A stretch of DNA of 32,004 nucleotides from Opitutia bacterium UBA7876 (GTDB lineage: Bacteria > Verrucomicrobiota > Verrucomicrobiia > Opitutales > Seribacteraceae), in contig DLRY01000090.1 of NCBI GenBank assembly GCA_002500665.1, positions 1 through 32,004 of the forward strand. The letters are read 5' to 3'. The notes under the pieces are model-generated. The model was not told the DNA's origin and ran no database searches. It saw only the letters and a program-made list of their open reading frames with translations. Below, in pieces: positions 24,400 to 32,004 of the stretch (positions within the stretch are counted from its first letter, which is position 1; the number at the start of each line of letters is the position of its first letter). The position numbers were made by a program, and so were the translations under genes.

Positions 24400-25734
24400 T
24401 TATTCGGTTGGTTTTGAAAAGGGTTGCCCGGGGTCGTTTTCCAAGTGGTGGACCAAGGATTCAAGGAAACGGGCGGCGGGAGCTCCATCCACCGCCTGAT
24501 GATCGATGGTCAGGCTGAGGGGCAGAAAATCCGCAAAGGTCACTTCGTCGTCAGCTCGGCGCTTGGGCCTGAGCATAATTCCGCCCACTCCAAGGATGGC
24601 TACCTCGGGCGCATTGAGGACCGGTGTGAAGGTCTCGACGCCAAGCATTCCCAAATTAGTCAAGGTAAAGGAACCGCCCGCCAGATCGTCGGGGGAAATC
24701 GTGCCCTCCCGGCAAGCTCCTGCAAGTTTCTTGATCTCGCTGGAAAGGGCCTCGATCGACAAGTCCGATGAATCCCTGATGACCGGAACCATCAGCCCGC
24801 GGGGAGTATCCACCGCAACGCCGAGGTGCACCTTCTCGAAAGTTGCGATGCGCTCACCGAGAAAATGGGCATTCATCTCCGGGTGTTCCTTGAGCGTCTC
24901 GATAACGGCATGTGCAATCAAGTCGTTCAGGGAAACCTTGGATAGACCGTCCTGAACGCGCTTCTTTCGGTAGTCTTGAGCCGCAGTCAGTTCGAAGGAG
25001 GCATGAAGAGTCAGTTGGGCGGTCGAATGAAGGGACTGGATCATCCGCTCGCCAATGACTTTGCGGATTCCCTTGACCGGCTCGACCTCGGCCCCTTCCA
25101 CAGCGCCAGGTTGCCGCATATCCCCGGCAAGAGCCATGCCAGCCAGACCGCTACCCCTGCCGGGAGGTTCGAGGCCTTCTTCGGAAGCTAGGGCCCGGGC
25201 GGTGGCGGAAAGACGAGGTTGCCCCGAAAGGAAGGCTTCCACGTCGCGCTCGATGACGCGACCTTCGGGCCCGGTCCCTGCAAGGGTTTCGGGATCGATT
25301 CCCTGCCTGAGGGCAAGCTTGCGCGCTCGGGGACTGATACCGGCTCCGGCAGGAGTCGGCGAGGAGGAGACTGTTGGAATCTCCGCGGTAGGCTCGACGG
25401 AGGGAGCAGAGATAGTTTCCTCAATCTGGGATGGGGTCGGCTCCCCTACAGGGGTGGAAACCGCTCCCGAGGGACGGAATTCCTCTGCGCCTTCGCCCTC
25501 TTCACCGACTGCCGCCACATTGGCCAGTACGGGAACGTCGTCATCCGGTTCCCAGAAAAGTTCCAGGACCGTGCCCGAGGCCGTCGACTCCAAGTCGAAG
25601 CTGGCCTTGTCGGTCTCGATCACGGCCAAGACGTCGCCTTCCGAAACGACGTCGCCGACTTGTACCTTCCATTCGGTCAGGATACAGCTTTCAACGGACT
25701 GTCCTTGGCGGGGCATGATGATTGGAGTGGCCAT
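24400..25734 (-). CDS. Dihydrolipoamide acyltransferase (E2) of a 2-oxoacid dehydrogenase-type complex
   Basis: Core of the complex: accepts an acyl group from E1 on lipoate and passes it to CoA. It has 444 residues: one lipoyl domain (1-78) with the lipoylated Lys43 in ETDKASFD, a Pro/Thr/Ser linker, a peripheral-subunit-binding domain (about 132-167, ISPRARKLALRQGIDP, GRVIERDVEAFL) and a catalytic domain from about 215. The catalytic domain has the active-site motif DHQAVDGAPAARFL (H-x3-DG), and SFTLTNLGMLGVETFTPVLNAPE is typical. It lies between the DeoR gene (21 bp) and E3 (10 bp), so the regulator and complex are probably one transcript. Acyl specificity cannot be read from the sequence. 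Confidence 0.93.
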   Translation of the reverse strand: MATPIIMPRQGQSVESCILTEWKVQVGDVVSEGDVLAVIETDKASFDLESTASGTVLELFWEPDDDVPVLANVAAVGEEGEGAEEFRPSGAVSTPVGEPTPSQIEETISAPSVEPTAEIPTVSSSPTPAGAGISPRARKLALRQGIDPETLAGTGPEGRVIERDVEAFLSGQPRLSATARALASEEGLEPPGRGSGLAGMALAGDMRQPGAVEGAEVEPVKGIRKVIGERMIQSLHSTAQLTLHASFELTAAQDYRKKRVQDGLSKVSLNDLIAHAVIETLKEHPEMNAHFLGERIATFEKVHLGVAVDTPRGLMVPVIRDSSDLSIEALSSEIKKLAGACREGTISPDDLAGGSFTLTNLGMLGVETFTPVLNAPEVAILGVGGIMLRPKRRADDEVTFADFLPLSLTIDHQAVDGAPAARFLESLVHHLENDPGQPFSKPTE

Positions 25735-25755
25735 GAATACTTCTCTCTTATTGGT

Positions 25756-26538
25756 TCATGCAAGCCGGACCTTCAGTCCACGCTTGCGCAACGTCTTTGC
25801 AAAACGCCCAGGCAGGTTGTCGTCGCTGATGAGCGCGTCCACCTTGTCCCAGCCGGAAACCCGTGCGAAGGAAACTTTTCCCGCCTTCCCCGAGTCGGCC
25901 AGCAGAATGACTCGTCCGGCCTGTTCGGCCACGAGCGCCTTCACGTAGGACTCGTTCGGGTCGGTCGTAGTAAGGCCATTCTCAAGGCAAAATCCCATAG
26001 TACCCATAAAGGCCTTGTCCACCCGTACCTGACCGAGTACAGCGGAGGTAAGAGGGCCGACCATAGTCTGGCTGATCCTGCGCAGCTCACCACCTATCAA
26101 AAGTATGCGGGGACCGGATTCCGCCAACTCGGCGGCCGCCCGAAGGGAATTGGTTACAAGGGTCAGATCCGTCCGTTCCCTCAGTAAACGAGCCAACCGC
26201 AGGGTCGTGCTGCCGCCGTCGAGGTAAATGGAGTCGTTCCTGTCGATCAGTCTATACGCCATCTTCGCGATACGGCTCTTCTCGCTTTCGGCCCGGTTGG
26301 TCTTGTCGTCGAAGACGGCCTCTTCGAGCCTGTTTTTTTCAACTGCAACGGCCCCCCCGTGCACACGCCTGAGCTTACCCATACCCTCAAGAGTCTCAAG
26401 GTCTCTGCGGATGGTAGCGACCGAAACCTTGAGGCTCTTGCGCAAATCCTCCACCCGAACGACTCCCTCCTTCTGCACGAAGGAACGAATGATCTCTCTT
26501 CTCTGTGGGGCAAGAACCGGGTTGTGGTCGCGAATCAT
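25756..26538 (-). CDS. DeoR-family transcriptional regulator
   Basis: Sugar-phosphate-responsive regulator of 260 residues, most often a repressor. The N-terminal winged helix-turn-helix reads VRVEDLRKSLKVSVATIRRDLETLEGMGKLRRVHGGAV (about 26-63). The C-terminal effector domain has LDGGSTTLRLARLL (the phosphate-binding loop), VTNSLRAAAEL, LLIGGELRRISQTMVG and LLADSGKAGK, all DeoR-typical. DeoR effectors are usually phosphorylated sugars or polyols made in the pathway, which fits the kinase and dehydrogenases in this locus. Ten-bp-spaced repeats lie directly before its start codon, so it probably autoregulates and controls E2-E3-E1 and the dehydrogenases downstream. Confidence 0.92.
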   Translation of the reverse strand: MIRDHNPVLAPQRREIIRSFVQKEGVVRVEDLRKSLKVSVATIRRDLETLEGMGKLRRVHGGAVAVEKNRLEEAVFDDKTNRAESEKSRIAKMAYRLIDRNDSIYLDGGSTTLRLARLLRERTDLTLVTNSLRAAAELAESGPRILLIGGELRRISQTMVGPLTSAVLGQVRVDKAFMGTMGFCLENGLTTTDPNESYVKALVAEQAGRVILLADSGKAGKVSFARVSGWDKVDALISDDNLPGRFAKTLRKRGLKVRLA

Positions 26539-26540
26539 TA

Positions 26541-26580
26541 TGATCGAAAGAGATCGTTTTTGATCGCTTTTGAAAGAATT
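26541..26580 (-). promoter_or_regulatory. 10-bp-periodic repeats, candidate DeoR operator
   Basis: Read on the minus strand the sequence is three related tandem blocks, TCAAAAGCGA, TCAAAAACGA and TCTCTTTCGA, followed by TCAT; on the plus strand TGATCG or AGATCG recurs at 26541, 26551 and 26561. A 10-bp repeat puts each copy on the same face of the helix. Direct repeats of this sort are the known operators of some DeoR-family proteins (for example IolR). They end two bases before the DeoR start codon, in the 74-bp gap after the MtlD-like gene. Confidence 0.55.
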
Positions 26581-26612
26581 GCAACATTAGAATTCAAACC
26601 TTGCAAGGAAGT

Positions 26613-27821
26613 TCAGGAAGGGGAAGACGCGAGCAATTCTCGAAAAACGGCCTGCTCTTCAGGAGGAACACCCTTCCACAATTCGTCCAAGGCTTGCCCT
26701 GGGGAACTCAATTCCATCTCTTCGCAGGCCAAGAGGAGGGCGATGCGGGCGCCTTCCGCCAATCCCTCGGGCGTCACCCCGGCCGCCCGGGCAAGTTGCA
26801 TGGAACCGAGGAGGCGATCTTCCCATCCAAGCTTGCGGGCAGGATCCCGGGTAACGCGATCGACGGGATCGCGAAGAAAGGGATTCACCATGCGCAAAAG
26901 GGCATCCTCCGCATAAGCCGCGAATCCCGACTCGGTGAAAAGCTCATCCCCGACCGAACCGTATGCCTTGATCAAACCCGGTCCCGCCTCCCCGAGGAAG
27001 GCCTTACGAGCCTTGTCCATCAAGTCCGCTTCGGAACCGATCTCATGCATGAAGCCGATCCCTCGATTGCGAGCCAAGTATCCGAGCATGGCATGCAGGG
27101 CATTGTGCCCGAGAAACTTAGTCTGGGCAAAAGGATCGAGATCCTGCTTCGTCACAAAGCGGTCGAGCCCACGCTCGAAACCCTCGGGCGCCTTGGCCTC
27201 GATCAAGATGCGGTCATAGGCTTCGACGAGAAAAGCCTTCTCGACTTCCTTGGCAAGGGGTACCAACCCCTCGTCGCGGATTCTTCGCTCGTCAGTTACC
27301 ACGGAGCACATCTTGGCAATCACCGTCTCCGAGAAAACGACTCGACCGCCGAAGCCTTCGGGGCGATAGGACAGACAGGCTTCTCTTAGCCTCGCAGCGG
27401 CTCGTCGGTCGTTCTCGGCCGCGTAAACGACGGCCGGTGAAAGCGAGGGGTTTTCCATCTTCCGGCCCAAGCCTTCGCAAAGTAGCGACGCAACGGATGC
27501 GGGCGGGCTGTCGTAAAGCCGGAAACTGGGAAGCGCGGTACATAGCTCGGTAGCCTCGGAAATCGCGTCCACCAGCTTTTCCCGTTCCTTTGCAACGAGC
27601 GGGTTATAGGCCTCCACTCCAGCCACTTCAATGCGCTGCAGGGAATCTCCGTGGGCCACATTGAAGGAATAAAGGCCCGAGGAGGAGCACAGGGAGGCAA
27701 CCGTCTCGGGATCAATCTCGGAAACCACCAGTCGGTCGAAATTCCCGGAGCGATGAGCCTCGGGGAGAAACAAGCCTCCCTGTATGGCGCCGAAGCCAAA
27801 CCCGACGAAGGTTCCCGCCAT
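26613..27821 (-). CDS. Mannitol dehydrogenase / MtlD-like polyol (phosphate) dehydrogenase
   Basis: NAD(P)-dependent enzyme of the long-chain mannitol dehydrogenase family, 402 residues. The N-terminal Rossmann motif is FVGFGFGAIQGG (about 5-16). The catalytic signature K-x4-N-x2-H is present as KFLGHNALH (K235, N240, H243), inside the usual C-terminal helical domain. Mannitol-1-phosphate 5-dehydrogenase is the closest known role, but similarity is only at motif level and substrate is open. It follows the PHP gene after 3 bp, implying translational coupling, and precedes the DeoR gene by 74 bp. A large antisense frame exists but has no family signature. Confidence 0.75.
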   Translation of the reverse strand: MAGTFVGFGFGAIQGGLFLPEAHRSGNFDRLVVSEIDPETVASLCSSSGLYSFNVAHGDSLQRIEVAGVEAYNPLVAKEREKLVDAISEATELCTALPSFRLYDSPPASVASLLCEGLGRKMENPSLSPAVVYAAENDRRAAARLREACLSYRPEGFGGRVVFSETVIAKMCSVVTDERRIRDEGLVPLAKEVEKAFLVEAYDRILIEAKAPEGFERGLDRFVTKQDLDPFAQTKFLGHNALHAMLGYLARNRGIGFMHEIGSEADLMDKARKAFLGEAGPGLIKAYGSVGDELFTESGFAAYAEDALLRMVNPFLRDPVDRVTRDPARKLGWEDRLLGSMQLARAAGVTPEGLAEGARIALLLACEEMELSSPGQALDELWKGVPPEEQAVFRELLASSPS

Positions 27822-27824
27822 TCG

Positions 27825-29141
27825 TCAACCCACGGCCTTGCGGGCGCAGGCCAGAACCTCGCCAGGGCCCATTTCGGGGTCCAGTGAGTCGGCAAGCCTC
27901 TGGTCGCCACGCGGGAAAAAAATCTCCCCGAAGTTGGCGTAAAAATCGTTTTTGGAGGCAACGTCCGGAAAGTGAGCTATCGCCCAATCGCTCAGGTATC
28001 CCAGACCGGCCAACCTCTGGAGCGTAGAATGGGCGTGCAGGATTTGGGAACCGCGAAGAAACGCAGGGTGGAGAGGCGCCAGTTCCTCGGAACCGAAATC
28101 GTCCACGAACTTCTGCCCGGGGCTATTCATTTCCGTGCCTCCCAGGAGGGGAAGCCCCAAGTCCTCGGTCAAGTGGACGACCTGTCTGAGGTTCTCCAGT
28201 TTCCGGTCGGGAGAACCGGGCGTATAGTTGCGGTCCGGTATGACGTTGAAGACCACCACGCCGGTCGAGCGGCCTATCTCGACCAGTTCCTCGAGCGCTT
28301 GTTCCCCCTGCGAAGTCCCGTCCAGCCAGGTAAAGGTCGGCAAAGCTCCGCACTTAAGAACGAAATCGTTCATTTCGGCCATTTTGGGAAAGGATCCGGA
28401 ATCCGGCTGAACGTAACCCGCCCCGCCCTGCTTCATGGTCTTGGCTCGAATCAAATCGGTCATCGCTCGTCCATCGGGCAAATCCTTTAGATCGTCGGGG
28501 GCAACACCCAGTTTCTCGGACCAAAAGGCTCGCAAGGACTCCTCCTCCGGGAAATCCCCAGCGGCTTTGCGGGCATAGGCTAGGCACAAGTGTCTCTCCG
28601 TGGCATTGCCCTTGGGCGTCAAGGGCACCACGTCCGCATCGTAATCGAGAACCAAGGGAGCGAGAAAGGCATTGACCCGGCCGACCATGGCCCGGTTTCT
28701 TTCCTCGGAAGTCGTCCGCATCCCATCTAGGAAAGCCTGGGCTTCGGGGGGAATATCCGCGGTGGTGAACCCTGTTCCCATATGATAGCTGATACCGGGT
28801 TCGCCCGGCGAGTTGATGACTCGGTCCGCAAACTCAGGGACGAAGACCCGCGACTCGATCCCGACGCAGGCCTTCAGGTCGAGCAAGCGGCTGGCCGTCC
28901 AGAACTCCTCCAGCCCGTCCAACACGTCGAAGTCGACGATTCCTCCCATGTCGAGTCCCTGCTTTTTGGCCTCCAAGGCAAAGCAACTCGGGGAATACCC
29001 ACGGTAGTTAAAGGAGAAGAAGGTGTGGGCATGGGCATTGACGAAGCTTCCCGCTTTGGGAAAGGTTTCCGTTTCCACTCTTTCCCTGAGCGTTCGGAGC
29101 CGCACCTCGTAATCAAAATCGTTTATCGGGTCCTGAATCAT
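27825..29141 (-). CDS. PHP-domain putative phosphoesterase
   Basis: A 438-residue protein with the order of metal-binding motifs expected of a PHP-type phosphoesterase. These are VNAHAHTFFSF (H37-x-H39), an Asp-containing GGIVDFDVLDG, CVGIESRVFV (Glu), SYHMGTGF (His), and later GGTEMNS and ILHAHSTLQRLAG. I know no characterised member with this context. Next to a PfkB kinase and polyol dehydrogenases it might dephosphorylate, or hydrolyse a lactone or cyclic intermediate of, the sugar used by the cluster; that is inference. The frame is open to a TTG at 29186, but the ATG at 29141 gives a compact N terminus and was preferred. It is 45 bp after the kinase gene. Confidence 0.65.
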   Translation of the reverse strand: MIQDPINDFDYEVRLRTLRERVETETFPKAGSFVNAHAHTFFSFNYRGYSPSCFALEAKKQGLDMGGIVDFDVLDGLEEFWTASRLLDLKACVGIESRVFVPEFADRVINSPGEPGISYHMGTGFTTADIPPEAQAFLDGMRTTSEERNRAMVGRVNAFLAPLVLDYDADVVPLTPKGNATERHLCLAYARKAAGDFPEEESLRAFWSEKLGVAPDDLKDLPDGRAMTDLIRAKTMKQGGAGYVQPDSGSFPKMAEMNDFVLKCGALPTFTWLDGTSQGEQALEELVEIGRSTGVVVFNVIPDRNYTPGSPDRKLENLRQVVHLTEDLGLPLLGGTEMNSPGQKFVDDFGSEELAPLHPAFLRGSQILHAHSTLQRLAGLGYLSDWAIAHFPDVASKNDFYANFGEIFFPRGDQRLADSLDPEMGPGEVLACARKAVG

Positions 29142-29186
29142 GGTCGGTGGTTTGCGAAGATGTGATGAAATCGGGTTTGGAATCAA

Positions 29187-30224
29187 TTACTGCTCGTCCT
29201 CCCCGATACCAAACTCCTCGGCCAGGGCAAGGCAATCGTCCAGGGAACGCAACCCGTCCGTGCAGGTCGGGTCTGACATGCAAGCCGTGGCGGCGCAGGT
29301 TCCGATCAAAAGACATTTCTCAAGGGACAGGCTTTCGTGCACCCCGTAAAGGACGCCGGCGCAAAAGGCATCCCCCGCACCGGCGGCTCCCTTTATGTAC
29401 CCCTTGGGCAAAGCCAGTGAACCATGCCTTACCTTCTCGCCGCCTGCGGACTGGGCGAAGGAGCCTTCCGGGAAATGAATGGCCACGAGCTCACGGGCTC
29501 CGAGCTCGAACAACTTGGAGCTCGCCTCCTCGATGCCATCATCCAAAAGCTTTCCTTCCTCTCGAACCTTCACTCCCGTGACCTTGCTCGCCTCGACCTC
29601 GTTGAGAATACAGTAGTCAACTAGCTTGAGGGCAGGGCCAACGATCCTCGAGAACCGGTCGCTGTCCTCACTGACCACGTCTATGCTTGTCTTGAGGCCG
29701 GCTTCCCGGGCCTTGGCCAGCAAAGCCGCCCCTCTGGTTCCGTGAACGTCATCCGCGTCGTCGATGGCATCGAGCAGAAGGAGGTAGCCCAAGTGAAAGA
29801 TCCGGGCGGAGGTCTCGGCAAAGTCCAGGTCGTCCCCACACCAGGTGGCATTGGCTCCCCGGTTGTGGAAAAAGGTACGTCGACCACCGTCTTTCTCGGT
29901 CATGACGTCGGTATAGGAAGTACTGGAGCCGGGAGAAACGGATATGAATTTGGGATCAATACCATGATTGCGACAGTCTTCGAGGATGTATTGACCAAGG
30001 GAATCCTGACCCACCAGACCCGCCCCCTGAAGGGGAAAGTCGGCCCCCATCTTGGCCAAGTCGAGCAATACGTTGTAGGGGGATCCCCCGGTCCCCTGGG
30101 ATTGGTCGAAGATATTGGCGAGTTGTTCGTGCTTGGGATAGACGTCGATGATCTTGACTTGGTCTATGATCCAGTTTCCTCCGGCAAGCAATCCGGTTCT
30201 CTGGTTTTCGGTTTGAGGGTCCAT
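29187..30224 (-). CDS. PfkB-family sugar kinase
   Basis: Ribokinase/fructokinase-fold enzyme that phosphorylates a sugar with ATP, 345 residues from the ATG at 30224. The substrate-side motif is TGGSPYNVLLDLAKMGADF (about 45-63). The catalytic Asp285 lies in the signature KGAAGAGDAFCAGVLYG. The sequence is not close enough to any characterised subgroup for me to name its substrate. The frame is open upstream to 30320, but that piece has no family similarity. It is the first gene of the cluster. A TATAAA box lies at 30282-30277 on this strand, without a convincing -35. The cluster contains no PTS genes, consistent with import as free sugar and phosphorylation by this kinase. Confidence 0.85.
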   Translation of the reverse strand: MDPQTENQRTGLLAGGNWIIDQVKIIDVYPKHEQLANIFDQSQGTGGSPYNVLLDLAKMGADFPLQGAGLVGQDSLGQYILEDCRNHGIDPKFISVSPGSSTSYTDVMTEKDGGRRTFFHNRGANATWCGDDLDFAETSARIFHLGYLLLLDAIDDADDVHGTRGAALLAKAREAGLKTSIDVVSEDSDRFSRIVGPALKLVDYCILNEVEASKVTGVKVREEGKLLDDGIEEASSKLFELGARELVAIHFPEGSFAQSAGGEKVRHGSLALPKGYIKGAAGAGDAFCAGVLYGVHESLSLEKCLLIGTCAATACMSDPTCTDGLRSLDDCLALAEEFGIGEDEQ

Positions 30225-30332
30225 GGGCTTATTTCGAGTTAGGAGTTGGAAAGTATGCGAGGGAAGGGCTTTTTGCTTTATATGGCAAGGAAAACAAACT
30301 GGGTGGAAGGAGGAAGCCAATACCTCCAGAAC

Positions 30333-30364
30333 CCAAAGCCCCCGAGGTCGCGGAGGGCTCTTGG
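30333..30364 (-). terminator. Weak terminator-like hairpin after PPK2 gene
   Basis: On the reverse strand AGCCC-T-CCG pairs with CGG-GGGCT around a CGACCT loop, followed by only three T. Flanking CCAA and TTGG could extend the stem. It lies 28 bp past the PPK2 stop codon and before the kinase gene, so it may separate the two transcripts. Confidence 0.4.
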
Positions 30365-30392
30365 AGAACGGTCCCTGTCCTTGAGAGAAGGG

Positions 30393-31889
30393 TTATTCCA
30401 AGGATTTGATCTTCTTCTCGATCGCGTCGATCACGACGTCGAGAGCCTTCACGCGGGCGTGGCGCTTGCAGTTCCCCTCGATAACGGTCCAAGGGGCCTT
30501 GGGGGCGTGCGTGCGGAGGAACATCTCCTCGACCGCACTCTCATAGAGATCCCATTTCTCCCGGTTCCTCCAGTCTTCCTCATGCAATTTCCAGCGCTTG
30601 TGGGAGCTCGCCTCACGAGCCTGGAAACGTCGGAGTTGTTCCTCTTTGTCGATGTGGACCCAGAACTTGACCAGCACGGTACCGAAATGGCGAAAGTTCT
30701 CCTCCATCTCATTGATCTCGTTGTAGGCTTGCTTCCAGTCGGCTTCCGAGCAAAAGCCTTCCACCCTCTCGACCAGGACCCTTCCGTACCAGGATCGGTC
30801 GAAGATCGTGACGTGACCCGCCTTGGGAAACTCCCTCCAGAAACGCCACAGGTAGTGATGGGCCTTCTCGACGTCGTTGGGGGCGGAAACGGGAATGACC
30901 TCATATCCCCGGGGATCCATTTGCTCGGTTAATCTCCTGATGTTACCTCCTTTGCCCGAGGCGTCCCATCCCTCATAAACGATGACCAGCGGGATGCGAA
31001 GACGATAAAGCTCATTATGCAATTCCTGGATGCGGCTCTGCCTAGCCTCGATGATTTCACGGTAAGCCTCCTTTTCGAGACGAAGGGACAAATCGCTCTT
31101 CTTGAGGGAGGGAGCATCCGAAAAGCATGACAACTCGGTGAGCCGCTTGCCCTCGAAAAGAGGGTTTGCGGCCTTGCATTGCTCGACTCTTTTGCGAAGC
31201 GCGTCCACGAGATAACCGAGTGCCTCGAAAGTCGCGTTCCTTAGGTTTTTGGAATCTATCCGTCGCCAGGGCGCCTCTTCCTCAAGGTCCGTCTCCTCAA
31301 ACATATGATCAACGGCTTTTTGATAGTCCTTGTAACGGGCATGCCGGGCCAAGACGGCATCCGAGACGCGCCAGGCCGTGGCGGGGTTGCCCTGCAGAGC
31401 GGCTAGGCGGGCCGCCTGCTCCTTCTTCGTGATGCGAAGAAAGAACTTCAGGATAGTAGTACCTCCGTCCCTCAGCTGACGCTCGAAAGCCCTCACGTCG
31501 GCATAAGCCTTTCTTAAATCCGATTCGCTCAATTCACCGGAAATCTCGGCATCGAGGAGATTCCTGTACCAACTGCGGTCAAAGATGGCCATCCGGTTTG
31601 CCGAAGGGGTCCTGCGCCAAAACCTCCACAGGAAAGGACGCAGTTGCTCATCACGGTTAGGGGAGGCAATGCAGGAGACCTTGAATCCCCTAGGATCGAG
31701 AGGCTGGATCATTTGATTGATGATGGTACCCTTTCCCGCAGCGCTCAGGCCCTCGACGACCACAAGTACGGGGATGCCCAATTCCCTGCACTTCCTTTGC
31801 AAATAGGCAAGTTCCCTGCCCCGTTCCTCGATCTGCCTGCGCAAACCTTTCTTCGATTTGCCCGTCTCAGTTAGAATATCTTGGCTCAT
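30393..31889 (-). CDS. Two-domain PPK2 polyphosphate kinase (polyphosphate:AMP phosphotransferase type)
   Basis: Transfers phosphate from polyphosphate to a nucleotide. The 498-residue tandem architecture is that of class II PPK2, which converts AMP to ADP. Domain 1 (about 15-245) has Walker A EGLSAAGKGT (K53), LWRFWRRTP and FDRSWYRNLLDAE. Domain 2 (about 280-495) has EGWDASGKGGN (K313), LWRFWREFP, FDRSWYGRVLVERVEGF and a lid region rich in Arg and Lys. Domain 1 has lost the GRVLVERV part, so domain 2 is probably the active one, as known for this class. It is monocistronic as far as visible. The 115 bases upstream (31890-32004) contain no gene or clear promoter I can support. Confidence 0.92.
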   Translation of the reverse strand: MSQDILTETGKSKKGLRRQIEERGRELAYLQRKCRELGIPVLVVVEGLSAAGKGTIINQMIQPLDPRGFKVSCIASPNRDEQLRPFLWRFWRRTPSANRMAIFDRSWYRNLLDAEISGELSESDLRKAYADVRAFERQLRDGGTTILKFFLRITKKEQAARLAALQGNPATAWRVSDAVLARHARYKDYQKAVDHMFEETDLEEEAPWRRIDSKNLRNATFEALGYLVDALRKRVEQCKAANPLFEGKRLTELSCFSDAPSLKKSDLSLRLEKEAYREIIEARQSRIQELHNELYRLRIPLVIVYEGWDASGKGGNIRRLTEQMDPRGYEVIPVSAPNDVEKAHHYLWRFWREFPKAGHVTIFDRSWYGRVLVERVEGFCSEADWKQAYNEINEMEENFRHFGTVLVKFWVHIDKEEQLRRFQAREASSHKRWKLHEEDWRNREKWDLYESAVEEMFLRTHAPKAPWTVIEGNCKRHARVKALDVVIDAIEKKIKSLE

Positions 31890-32004
31890 TTAACAAAAAC
31901 CACATCTGACCTTCATCCCATGATGAAAAAAAAGCTGATTAGCAAGCCTGCAGAACAACTTTAGGCACGAAAATCCCACCAAAACCACTCGGGGGCCTAA
32001 CGGA

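Noticed and set aside
25055..26187. Plus-strand frames of 297 and 322 codons
   Set aside because: They run antisense through E2 and the DeoR gene and encode Ser/Pro/Arg/Gly-rich low-complexity products typical of shadow frames in G+C-rich genes.
31921..31965. Short plus-strand frame of about 14 codons beginning ATGATGAAA
   Set aside because: Too short, with no ribosome site and no similarity I recognise.

Overview
Window type and likely source. This is a gene-dense bacterial chromosome segment of moderate G+C, with short intergenic gaps and no mobile elements, CRISPR arrays or phage genes that I could see. The gene content (caa3-type cytochrome oxidase operon with a CtaG assembly factor, GTP-dependent PEP carboxykinase, a fused alpha/beta 2-oxoacid dehydrogenase E1, an AcuC-type deacetylase, a CCA-encoding tRNA and few recognisable Shine-Dalgarno sites) fits a heterotroph of the Verrucomicrobiota, perhaps Opitutae. 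That assignment is an inference from family knowledge, not from a database search.

Layout. (1) 1-1420, minus strand: tRNA-Val(UAC), ilvN and the 5' part of ilvC, apparently one transcript, so a valine tRNA heads a valine-biosynthesis unit. (2) 1491-2297: a secreted protein of unknown function. (3) 2358-3628, plus: thyA-folA, overlapping by one base, for dTMP synthesis and folate recycling. (4) 3642-6097, minus, and 6395-12960, plus: two divergent blocks for a caa3-type (A1) cytochrome c oxidase. The minus block makes assembly proteins (SCO copper chaperone, a duplicated His-rich exported protein, a DUF420 membrane protein). The plus block is ctaB, coxB with a fused cytochrome c, ctaD, coxC, a subunit IV carrying an unexpected exported domain, and ctaG. 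(5) 12963-17136: pckG (minus), carA and an AcuC-like deacetylase (plus).

(6) 17159-17842, plus: a promoter, a structured RNA of about 130 nt ending in an intrinsic terminator, then fucU (sugar mutarotase). (7) 17849-30224, minus: the most unusual region, nine genes in one direction: PfkB sugar kinase, PHP-domain protein, MtlD-like polyol dehydrogenase, DeoR regulator, E2, E3, fused E1, an enlarged SorE-like zinc dehydrogenase and a SorD-like SDR. Gaps are 3-74 bp. A set of 10-bp-periodic repeats lies immediately before the DeoR gene. I read this as a catabolic locus for an unidentified ketose, polyol or 6-deoxy sugar with its own thiamine-dependent dehydrogenase complex. No transporter lies in the window, so the substrate is not identified. 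(8) 30393-31889, minus: a two-domain PPK2 polyphosphate kinase. The last 115 bases hold no gene I can support.
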